From Bimuria novae-zelandiae CBS 107.79 (Eukaryota > Ascomycota > Dothideomycetes > Pleosporales > Didymosphaeriaceae), in NCBI GenBank assembly GCA_010015655.1, contig ML976658.1, forward strand, positions 1-13,601: a DNA stretch of 13,601 bases. Reading direction: 5' to 3'. Positions 1-8,466 of the stretch are shown in pieces. Under the pieces are notes generated by a model that worked only from the letters and a program-made list of their open reading frames with translations, had not been told where the DNA came from and made no database searches. A program made the translations under genes and the position numbers. Positions within the stretch are counted from its first letter, which is position 1. Each line of letters opens with the position of its first letter.

Positions 1-527
1 AGCTAAGCTACGTAACCTGCAGGAGAAGAAAGAGAGAGAAAGGTTAAGGGTTAAGAAAAGGGAGGAAAAGGAGAGGGTCGCGGCGGAGAAACAGGCTGAG
101 CAACAACAGAGGATTCAGGAGAAAGAAAACTCCGAAAAGGCTATACAAACTTCCCAAAAGGGAAAGAGGAAGGTCTCAAAGCCTGCCGCAGCGCCAAAAC
201 AGAAAAAAAAGCAACGTGTGGTGGTTGCTGAGGGTAGGGGGGATAGGGGTGATGAAATAGGGCGTGATCCAGCACCCACAACAACAACGCGCCGTGGCCG
301 CAACATTAAACTTCCAGCGAAATTCCAGTAGTACATCTTTTTCGCAGCAATTTATATAGTAATTGAATGAATTATTAGAATATTCTAGCTATTGTGGATG
401 GCTCAGTAACGAGGTGTTGTAAACTGCGTGATTTGGTTGGGGTGCGCCATTTGCCGAACCGCGCCAAGTGCTGAACCAACATGTTACGCGCACGGACACG
501 GTAGTGGGCTTGAGAAGTTGGGGTATA
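1..527 (+). mobile_element. Probable right end of a Fot1/pogo-type DNA transposon, left part outside the window
   Basis: The transposase-like tail ends at 331. It is followed by an AT-rich spacer (about 332-400) and then a GC-rich block at about 430-523 that ends in gagaagttggggtata. Fot1/pogo elements insert at TA and end in inverted repeats, and a TATA is present at 524-527. This suggests the element ends near 523-527. The matching left repeat is outside the window, so the boundary is a guess from position and the TA dinucleotides, not a proven repeat pair. Confidence 0.35.
2..331 (+). CDS. 3' end of a transposase-like protein (pogo/Fot1, Tc1/mariner superfamily tail), partial
   Basis: The frame is open from base 2 to a TAG at 329-331, so the gene starts left of the window and only about 109 C-terminal residues are visible. 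The segment begins with a charged, coiled-coil-like run of Glu, Lys, Arg and Gln (KKERERLRVKKREEKER, then AEKQAEQQQR), passes through basic patches (KGKRKVSKP, KQKKKQR) and ends in RRGRNIKLPAKFQ. This layout, a long E/K/R/Q helix followed by a basic tail with a short RGRxIKLPxxF-like end, is what I know from the C-termini of fungal pogo/Fot1-type DDE transposases, where it follows the catalytic domain. No DDE residues are inside the window, so the assignment is inference from composition and tail motif. A nuclear basic protein is the alternative. No intron is seen. Confidence 0.6.
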   Translation, partial: AKLRNLQEKKERERLRVKKREEKERVAAEKQAEQQQRIQEKENSEKAIQTSQKGKRKVSKPAAAPKQKKKQRVVVAEGRGDRGDEIGRDPAPTTTTRRGRNIKLPAKFQ

Positions 528-643
528 TTCTAGTAGTGTCGCCAAGGCCGAGGCAGGTGGCGCCTGCCCCACTGCACGATCGAAGGCAGGAGGCTTGTAT
601 GGCTTGACACGACTACAACACGCTAAGGACGCATCCAATTGCG
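528..643. other. Spacer between the transposon end and the serine hydrolase gene
   Basis: About 115 bases lie between the probable transposon end and the ATG at 644. I see no ORF, RNA gene or clear TATA box here. If the transposon boundary is right, the element sits almost directly in the promoter of the downstream hydrolase and could affect its expression; that is inference only. Confidence 0.3.
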
Positions 644-2499
644 ATGTTTTCGGTATTGTATGGAGTTACATTTGTAGCAAGCGTCGCCGCAACGTGTTAC
701 GAGCCCTCCTTTGGCCTTCCGCCGCCCGGATATGATCGCGACCATCCAGTCCTGAAGGATGCCTTCACGCACCTCCACGACATCCTCACCATTGCTCTAG
801 GCGACCCCAAGTACAACTCGACTTCAATATCGGTTGAAGTCACGTCTTCGAAAGAGTCTCTCTGGGAGTTCCATCACACTGCGCGCGAGCGAAACGCGTC
901 ACGGCCTGACATCCCGCACGTCAATGGCAGCGCCTTGTACCGAATCGCGAGCATCACCAAGACATTCACCGTGCTAGGCCTTCTGCAGCAGCACGCTGCC
1001 GGCAATCTGAACCTGGACGGTCCCGTAGACAAATACATTGGCGAATTGAAAGGGCCCCAGAATGGTACCATTCCATGGAAGGATATTACGCTGCGGTCCT
1101 TGGCCAGCCAGCTGAGCGGCATACCGCGTGAATGTATGACATAATTGCTTTGTGAAAGAACCAGAACCATTAATATCTGACCTGCAGTAGTCGCTCAGTC
1201 CGATCTTATCAATGGAGACGTTGACCTCGCGACCGAAGAGTACGGCTTGCCTCCTATCTCGCGAGAAGGCCTGATTACTTGCGATGAGTATTCCGAGGAT
1301 TACCAGAAGCCATGTACCGCCAACGGTAGGCATCAATTTGGACTCATTACAAGCACTCTCTGACTGAGCAACCCGTAGACTTGATTCGATCCGTCAAAGC
1401 CGACCATCCCATCTTTGCGCCGAACCAACAATCCACCTACTCCAACGTTGCATTTGAACTAATCGCTCTTGTCATTGCCAACGTCACCAACCAAACCTAC
1501 GAGTCTTATATCGATGATGCTATCTTCAAGCCGTTGGAGATGACCAAGAGCACCTTCTCCAGACCAGAAGATAGCGCCGGTGTAATTCCATTGTGGCCTC
1601 ATTATTGGGACGTTGACGAGGGTGTCCAGAATCCCACTGGTGGAATTTACACCTCTACAAACGATCTGTCGAAATATCTTCGCTATATCCTCACCCATTG
1701 CAACGGCATAACGCACGCTCTCAATTGGCTACACCCAGTGTCTAACTCCAAGGACCAGCACAGCTTCTACGGCATGCCGTGGGAGATTTTCCAGACTGAC
1801 CGTGTCTTGTCTAACTCGCAGCGAACGATTAGATTCGTCACCAAAGGCGGTGGGCTTCCTAGTTACTTCACTCTGATCATTGTCATCCCTCAGTACGATC
1901 TCGGCATTTCGCTCTTGCTTGCAGGACCACCTGACTTCCTGGCAACGTTGCGCGAAACGGTGAGCATAGGAGTGGTTCGCGCTGCCGAAGAATTTGCCAT
2001 TGCAGAGCTGCAGCAGAGCCACGCTGGGCGATACATTGCTGCTGGCCTGAACTCGTCCTTGATTCTCAATGCTGACTACCGTGGACTCGTAGTGCAGAAA
2101 TGGATCTCCAACTCAACGGACGTACTGCAGTCCGACATAATTCACTACATGGGTAAACCGAAAGACAAGTCGTGGTACTTGCTGCTGGTCCCGACTCTAC
2201 TGTACCGCGATGAAGAGAACCAGAAGGGTGAGATTTGGCGTATGCACGTCGCAACAGAGCGTTACAAAGGCGAACGCGACGTGTGGGATGACTTTTGTTC
2301 GACCGACATTGATGGAGTGTTGTATGGTGGGATCCCTATCAACGAGGTTGTCCTGTGGAAGGGGTCCAGCGGGCTTGTCTACGACATTGAACTTGCAGGT
2401 TTCAGAGCCAACCTGACCCGCATCTTCTCGCACAGTCCTGCGGCGTCAAACAATGTCGATATCGAACATGACGAAGACCATGAGCAGATGGAGTTGTAG
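644..2499 (+). CDS. Secreted beta-lactamase-family serine hydrolase (PBP-like, ARB_00930 type), three exons
   Basis: Proposed exons are 644-1133, 1188-1325 and 1379-2499, giving 582 residues. Both introns (54 and 53 bp) run GTATGA..CTGACCTGCAG and GTAGGC..CTGAC..GTAG and keep one frame throughout. A hydrophobic N-terminus (FSVLYGVTFVASVAA) looks like a signal peptide, and N-glycosylation sequons (NST, NAS, NGS, NGT, NVT, NQT) agree with secretion. The serine beta-lactamase/penicillin-binding fold (PF00144) is shown by the SxxK motif S103-I-T-K106, the YxN motif Y230-S-N232, TGGIYTSTNDLSKYL at about 296-310, and KGGGLPSYF at about 365-373 in place of the KTG/HTG box. A C-terminal domain of about 170 residues follows, as in fungal ARB_00930-like proteins. 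Such proteins hydrolyse esters, amides or lactams; the true substrate is unknown. Low-confidence point: the first donor could be GTGAAT four codons earlier in sequence context, which changes two residues. Confidence 0.88.
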
Positions 2500-3158
2500 G
2501 CCGTTCAAATGCACCTCTTCGACTGTCTTCTGTCCGAGTGTGTACTCCAGAGCTCATGCCGCATTAGTAATTACGCACGCGGCGATCCTTCGTTCCTGGC
2601 TTTGCTTCGCTTACCAAAGCACGTTCACAGCTCAAATCCGGTATGGTAGGCGGGCCGCGGTTTTGAAGTTCTGCGTGTGTACACATACAAATTAGCCGGG
2701 AGGATGACGCAGAGCCCCACACTTCAGGACTCTCCATCTGTCCATTCGGCACCACCTAGGCTGACTTTCTCCTATGCTCCTGTAGCAATTGAGCATGATA
2801 TGCGTTTATACTTGCTCTAGGGTTTGCTGAATTCAACAAAACTCGTCCAGCATGGCAAAGAAACATGGGCCGTATTTTGTTCTTGAGCGTTCGGCTTTGA
2901 AGCTACGGGCAGACGGCAATCCTGAATCTAATGCCGGTCTTGGTTCGGCTCCACACCAAACATGCGGCAAAGCGTTGCCAAATCTGGCTTCATATAATAA
3001 TCGTTTTGAGCAGCCTCGTCTAAATCGAACCAGTGACCATTGTCTTGCCACAATGGCTCCTGCCCGGGTGACCAGCATGCGGGGCTCCTCGTCAAGGGCC
3101 TCTATACAACAATAGCGCCCATGCAAACTGTCACTACGACGCCGTCTCTTTCCTGAAA
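2500..3158. other. Intergenic region and promoter of the CE15 gene
   Basis: The stretch holds only overlapping short ORFs on both strands (2833-3126 minus, 2852-3115 plus) with no recognisable motif, and I treat these as chance. Near the CE15 start there is a TATA-like ctctatacaa at about 3099 and an A at -3 of the ATG. A single GCGGGG at 3079-3084 fits the CreA consensus SYGGRG, and two GGCAAA hexamers (about 2855 and 2964) fit the loose Xyr1/XlnR core GGCWWW. Motifs this short occur by chance, so regulation by carbon catabolite repression is only a possibility. Confidence 0.3.
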
Positions 3159-4476
3159 ATGCGCTTCAGTCTTTTCGCCTTCGCCGCCTGCGTTGCGACC
3201 GTGAGCAGCGCACCAACTCATAGAGATGCATTCGAACAACTTCTCGACCTGGTACCCCGACAAGAAAACGTGACATGTCCCAAGACCCCAAGTCTGATGC
3301 CTAAAGCAGCCGACTTGCCTGCAATAAAGACGATGCCCGATCCGTTTCTCTACCTGGACGGCAAGACAAAGGTCAAGAGCAAGGATGAGTGGTACCAGTG
3401 CCGACAGCCCGAGATCTTGAAACTCCTTCAGGAGTACCAATACGGCTACTATCCGGACCATTCGTTGGAGACTGTCACCGCAACGCGCAGCGGAACGAAG
3501 CTAGACGTCACGATCACAGCCGGGGGCAAAACTTCTACGATATCCGCAACTGTTAATCTGCCGTCGGGCAGCGGACCATTCCCAGTGGTCATTGCGATTG
3601 GAGGTATCGACAACAACGTTTATCTCAAGGCAAATATTGCGGTCGTGACCTTCGACTACGGCAAGGTCGCTGCGGATAGCAACAGTAAGACGGGAAGTTT
3701 CTGGACGCTCTACAACGGGAAGGACATTGGTATGCATACCTTCCCAGCTTTACCGTCGTGCATTGGGATACTAATGTGAAACGTTAGGCGTTCTCACAGC
3801 ATGGGCGTGGGGCTTCCACCGTGTGCTCGACGGCATCGAGCTCAAGGTCCCTGAGATCGACGCGAAGAAGTCCGGTGTGACGGGGTGCTCGCGCCTAGGC
3901 AAAGCCGCTCTCGCCGCCAGGCTGTTCGACAAGCGCATAGCGGTGACGATGCCCATGTGCTCTAGCGTGCAGGGTGCCGGGCCTTACAGGTACAGCCTGA
4001 GTGGCCAGGGCGAAAACCTTGAGAATTCGGTATGGTTCTTGTTCCTCCCCGCGACTTGTAAGCTCTTCTGACAACACCAGAAATCTGGTGCTGGCTGGTG
4101 GACGTCGTCAGGCATATCTCAATTTGTCAACCACGCAACACAGCTCCCCTACGACGCCCACACAATTGTTGCGGCTATTGCTCCGCGCGCGGTTATTCTA
4201 GAACAAGGCGCTTCGGATCAATTCACCGACTCCAAGGGTACCGCGACTGTGACTTTTCTAGCTGCGAAAGCGGTTTACAAGTGGCTCGGCGTTGGAGACC
4301 AGCTGGGCATGTCCATACCAAAAGGTGGACACTGCGATATGGGTGGATATGCTGACGTACTGCCCTTCGTGCAGAAGGTGCTACAGGGAAAAACAACGAC
4401 CAGGAATTATGACGATCTGGGAAGCTGGAAAGCTATGCCTGAGGCGTACCCTTGGGCGAGTACTCTTCCGGCTTGA
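3159..4476 (+). CDS. Secreted glucuronoyl esterase-like protein (carbohydrate esterase family 15), three exons
   Basis: Proposed exons are 3159-3729, 3788-4029 and 4081-4476, giving 402 residues, the usual size of a CE15 enzyme without a carbohydrate-binding module. Introns are 58 bp (GTATGC..CTAAT..TTAG) and 51 bp (GTATGG..CTGAC..CCAG). A signal peptide (MRFSLFAFAACVATVSSA) is clear. CE15 enzymes cut the ester between 4-O-methyl-glucuronic acid of xylan and lignin alcohols outside the cell. The family nucleophile box GVTGCSRLGK places Ser225, and KGGHCDMGGY gives His355. FDYGKVAAD, GPYRY, ENSKSGAGWW and QFVNHATQLPYDAHTIVAAIAPRA are typical of fungal members. The residue 23 positions after the serine, the usual catalytic Glu, is Cys248 (TMPMCSSVQG). 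An acid could instead come from Asp317 or Asp321 in EQGASDQFTD. Start chosen for the signal peptide and the A at -3. Confidence 0.9.
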
Positions 4477-5143
4477 GATCAACCGTGGACACGTCGCCAC
4501 GCACCTATCGTGAAGGCACGAGGTAAGCCAAGACACATCATATACGTGTTGTCTGAGGCTTCTGTGTTCATCCGGGGAGGGTATTACGACAGCCAATTCC
4601 ACTTGGTGCCTAGGTATTAGGACAGGTATGGTCGATCTGCTCGGCTTTTCAAATCTTTCCCTTCGGTTTATTGTACGGCTCTGTCACTAGGGTAGATCCG
4701 CACAGACCACCACGTCATGATACTTTAATCATCGTCTCTTTGAAAGTCGTTCTTTCCTTTTCTGGTCACTGCTTCCTCGGTAAAAGGTATGTCCAATGCT
4801 TTAACTCTTGACGGGTGAAGCTTCGACCACTTTGTCACACTCTATCAAAAACACTTCTATATACCACGGTCTACAGACACTCCACACCACTTCGAGACCC
4901 TACACCTACGATCATTACACCCCAGACTGGACTCCACTGCCATACTCGCCGCCACAGGACCCCTTCTATCTCAAGGCCAACGTCCGGATTCTACCTCGAG
5001 TCCTGGCCTCTCATTGACGCCATGAGATGTGATACGAAGCCAACGTTGTCTTCGCGGGCGCAAGTCCGCAAGAAGACCTTCTCCCCGCCGCTCGCGTCCG
5101 TGAACCACATCGGGCCGTACATACTTCGAAGCGCCTCCAGCGC
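4477..5143. other. Intergenic region between the CE15 gene and the first RBR copy
   Basis: About 670 bases without a supportable gene. Short ORFs at 4808-5017 and 4815-5147 are in competing frames and show no domain; the stretch is C-rich and may be the leader of the RBR gene downstream. The frame of RING1 is open upstream of the ATG at 5144 back to a stop near 5033, so an earlier exon or start cannot be excluded. I see no RNA gene or repeat here. Confidence 0.35.
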
Positions 5144-6793
5144 ATGATGAAGCACGTCAAGCTTTCCAGGATTGACTATTTCGACATTAATATACTTCCA
5201 AAGATGCAGGTGGTGCGGACGGCTCAGCCCAGAGAGTACACGTGCGATTGCTGTCACGAGGACTTCCTCATCGATCATGACCTCATTTCATGCTATGATC
5301 GCGGCATGGCCACTTGTGCCGCCCACTTCATCTGCAATAATATCAAGTACATTTTCGAGCAAGCAGTGCAACCTGGCTTTCAATACTTCCCTGCCCGCTG
5401 CTGTCCACCACCCATGTCGAGTGCGTGAATTGTGGCAAATGGCGGCACCCTTCTGAAATCCACAACACCAACCCATCTGGGGCCGCTACTTGCACAGTGG
5501 TGAAGTGCTCCTGCGGAACTATTACTTGCGTAACATGCAAGTCTGAATGGCTGGGTGCCCACCGGTGTGAAGATGCTGATGAGAAGCCTGATTGGATTCC
5601 AGAGTACTCGGCCGACTGTCGCATCAAGCAATGCCCATGCTGTCACTTGTGGATCGAACTCACCGAGACTTGCAACCACATGACCTGCGAACACTGTCAA
5701 TTTCAGTTTTGTTTCATCTGCAAATTGGAGTGGGACGGCTTCCACACCAACACTGGGTGTCCTGAATAAAGACCCCCAGGTTGGGTATGATGGGAACGGA
5801 TACGAGCGGGGCGATCGTGGGCTACATGTACTCACTGGTCTTGATCGACAAGGTCGCGATCGCACGGGCAAACTGGTGTCTCCCACACCACTTCCGAATA
5901 TCGAAGATGAGCAACCTGTGCTTTCAGGCCTGGTGAACGATGTTACAAACTTAGCAGCCCAGATCGCCCAGGTCGCCCATCAGCATCAGGACGCTCAACC
6001 CGCACCAGAGGTGTTACCACTCGAAGAGCAGGAAGCCAATGAGCGGGATGCTTTCGCCGAAGAAGGTCTAGATCTTTTAGTCGATGGGCTCGATACATTC
6101 GAACAACCTGGACAGCAACGGCAGGGCGTCTAGCCGGAACAAGTGCTTTTACCAGTCGAACAAGGTGTCCCGACCGCACAAAGCGGAGAGGGGCCTGTTT
6201 CTCCTCCGGAGGAAGTCGCAGACACTATAACTTCGGAAGAATTGGAAAATAGCCGGCTACACGAAGGATGGGAAGTCGGATGGGATCAAGAACCCGAGAC
6301 CTATGTAAGCCAGGCGCGACCCCGGACTGTTCTATCTCCAGGGTTCGCCTTCCTGGCCGCGGGCTTCAAAATGTTCCCTTCCACCCCCAATCCCCAAAAC
6401 CGTTCTACCCTCACGCCTACCTTTTCTCCGCGAGCCCATACAAACCCGCCGCATCAGGTCGCTTCTTCTCGCACCTCTCACACAGTCCCACTCCCCTGTC
6501 CCACACATGCAGCAGACGACTGGTCCGAATTCATCGGAGCCCTGGCCTGTCCAATCTGCCACCACTTCGAGCCTTTCATAGCCTTCGTGGAATGTCTCGA
6601 GTGCGGCGTTACGCAGTGCGACCCGTGTTGGAGGAAAGTCTACGCGCAGCATCACCGCGCTGAATATCCCCCGGACTGGTTCCGGGCAAAGTCTGCACTG
6701 AGGCTGGAAGCTGAAGAAGTCTACGAGCCTGCTCTGCGCTGTGCACGATTCGTGTTTGGGGCTATGCCGATGATGAGCATCGGGGTACTTTAA
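5144..6793 (+). pseudogene. Degenerate RING-IBR-RING (RBR) E3 ubiquitin ligase with a long C-terminal extension
   Basis: RBR ligases pass ubiquitin from an E2 through a thioester on a RING2 cysteine. RING1 lies at about 5240-5415 (TCDCC..TCAAHFIC..PARCC), but the ligand equal to the last Cys of TCGTHFACDEC in the copy at 8467 is Ile here. The frame stops at 5426-5428 and coding resumes one frame over: IBR from C-V-N-C-G-K-W at 5422, then RING2 QCPCCHLWIEL with catalytic-type Cys in CNHMTC (codon 5686-5688). About 28-30 codons of the RING1-IBR linker are missing compared with the other copy. A TAA at 5767 breaks the frame again; the sequence continues in a third register from 5768, with homology to the sister (RGLHVLTGLDRQG), runs through an in-frame TAG at 6131 and on to 6793. 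That tail has a Cys-rich module (CPIC..CLEC..CDPC) at about 6547-6630. A different frame carries on to a TGA at 6853. Not functional as written. Confidence 0.8.
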
Positions 6794-7063
6794 CAGGCAA
6801 GCGTAGGCGTGTAGCCCGCGAACATGTTAAGATTCGGGTAGTTGAAGACTTATGAATTAAGGGTACGGTAGCTTTGGTTTGAGACAAGAATTTTCTACCT
6901 GCGGTTAACTTGGGAGGCTGCATGGGATGAGGAAGTGTGAGATGAGGGAAGTGTGGTAAAGACGAGGGTGGCGGAGAGGTATATGTGAGCACCAATTAGG
7001 ACTTCAAGAAGAAGGGAGCAAGGATGGCTCTCATAAAGATTGGCGAGCACCAAGATGCTGAAA
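6794..7063. other. Spacer between RBR copy 1 and the MITE
   Basis: The first 60 bases probably hold the shifted end of the RBR pseudogene: one frame reads GKRRRVAREHVKIRVVEDL and stops at 6853-6855. The rest, to the target duplication at 7064, is purine-rich without an ORF I can support. Confidence 0.3.
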
Positions 7064-7071
7064 ATTGATTC
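7064..7071. repeat. Left target site duplication of the MITE
   Basis: ATTGATTC immediately before the left end CAGCGC; identical to the 8-mer after the right end at 7257-7264. Confidence 0.9.
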
Positions 7072-7256
7072 CAGCGCGGCCAAAGAACCGTACTCTTGGC
7101 GTACGGCTCGTGGTTCCGTACCGTGCACAGTTCATTTGACAGTTCACTTGACAGTTCATTTGACAGTCTTTAAGAGAGAAAAAGACCAGCGTGCGGCACG
7201 TGCACGGTACGGAACCACGAGCCGTACGCCAAGAGTACGGTTCGTTGGCAGCGCTG
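7072..7256. mobile_element. Complete hAT-type MITE, 185 bp, with 57-bp terminal inverted repeats
   Basis: The left arm 7072-7128 is the reverse complement of the right arm 7200-7256 with only two mismatches (7078 and 7087 on the left). The element is bounded on both sides by the same 8-mer ATTGATTC (7064-7071 and 7257-7264). An 8-bp target duplication together with ends starting CAGCG is the hallmark of the hAT superfamily. The 71-bp centre holds no coding capacity, so the element must have been moved by a transposase from elsewhere. The near-perfect arms and intact duplication indicate a fairly recent insertion. A transcript through it would fold into a long hairpin. Confidence 0.92.
7128..7163. 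repeat. Three 12-bp tandem repeats in the MITE centre
   Basis: CAGTTCATTTGA, CAGTTCACTTGA and CAGTTCATTTGA follow each other without gap at 7128-7139, 7140-7151 and 7152-7163; a further CAGT starts a fourth unit. Only one base differs. They lie just inside the left inverted repeat and fill about half of the non-repeat core. Confidence 0.85.
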
Positions 7257-7264
7257 ATTGATTC
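7257..7264. repeat. Right target site duplication of the MITE
   Basis: ATTGATTC immediately after the right end GCGCTG; identical to 7064-7071, and 8 bp as expected for hAT transposition. Confidence 0.9.
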
Positions 7265-8466
7265 ATCCAAGCCCCGTATACAACTGAGACAGAGCACATA
7301 TTCGCATCAATAAATCCTTACCGCAACCATAGTGAGAGTAAGTTACTTCCAATTGCAGTCTTTCCTGTATTATTGCTTTGTTCGTTTCGCTTATTTTGCA
7401 TGTTATAATGTAAGCACGCAGGTAGGTGTATAAGGACAATAAGCTGTATTGCTATCTGCAGAAAAGAGTGTGTGGAGTGAGGAGTCCTCTGAGTGGAGAG
7501 AGCGCGGGGGAGAGTCTGTTAGGTCAATAGTCCGTGTACCTCAGTAGTACGTTCCATGTATACTACCTCTGATGCCAGTCACGTGGCTACATATAAGCTA
7601 TGTTTACTGGACACTAAGACATTGCTCTAAATTTGTTTGCCGCTCGTTAGTAAACTTTGCCTTCTAAGAATGGTCTAATTGATACTTCAGTCACTATGTG
7701 AGATGTCAGCAGCTCCATCGCACTACATGTAGGACACATTTGCGAGCTCCCTATCATTCGAGCTGGGCAGCGAGGGTGCGCCCCAATTTGTCTAACATCA
7801 AACGCGACCGAACAAAGCTTATCACGTAGCGAGTACCGTAAACACCTTTTTGTTTAACCAAATGAAGCCGTATAACTAGACTCTGCGTGGATTCAGATCA
7901 CCTGTAAGGTTAGCGGGAATCAATCTCTGCCGGTGTTGTGGAACGTTGAGGCGGGTCCGCTTGCCCGTACCCAATACAGACGCGAGTGCGTTCCGATACG
8001 GAGAGCGTATTCTTGTCCAGATACTCGGTTCGCTTGGGAGTGAAGGTCGATATATTCCGAAGCGAAGTATTCGGGCTCGGAACACTGCCGAGCACTGACT
8101 CTACCATATTCACAATGCGGTTAAAGAACACTTTTAGCGCTGATGTCCTGGTAGGCCTTTCCGGCATGATTGTGTGCTTTCACTGCATTTGCCTAAACTT
8201 TCGATTTCACTACCGAAATTGGCAGTCACACGGGCCGACGGCCACTATATGTCTCGCTTCTCCCTGCTATATATTCCCGACGCCCGTAACCATATCAATA
8301 CTCAACTTCGAATCACTCCATCAACACAACTCGCCTGGCCTGCATTTGAAACTCCGAACAGCAAAGGCCAACACCAAACGACGCATCTCAACGGAACTAG
8401 AAATTACGTGATCATACGGAAGTACTAGCTCATCCAAGCCACGGTATAATATTTCTCTGGACGAAG
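7265..8466. other. Gene-poor 1.2-kb region before the second RBR copy
   Basis: I see no supportable gene. The longest ORFs (7986-8411 plus, 7910-8167 minus) overlap each other and show no domain. Small hairpins occur (taaaca/tgttta near 7840; ctcgg/ccgag near 8078), and cacggtataatatt near 8440 could serve as a TATA region for the gene starting at 8467. No tRNA or long repeat was recognised. Confidence 0.35.

Noticed and set aside
2833..3126. Overlapping ORFs of 97 (minus) and 87 (plus) codons before the CE15 gene
   Set aside because: They lie on opposite strands of the same bases, show no domain or signal, and occupy a promoter position.
4808..5147. Two ORFs upstream of RBR copy 1
   Set aside because: They are in competing frames, low complexity (Thr/Pro/Ser/Tyr rich) and not joined to RING1 by a convincing intron.
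7040..7297. Opposing ORFs of 73 and 88 codons over the MITE
   Set aside because: They only exist because the inverted repeat has no stops; both ends translate the same arm.
7910..8411. ORFs of 85 (minus) and 141 (plus) codons
   Set aside because: Mutually overlapping, no motif, no intron signals needed or found; chance frames.
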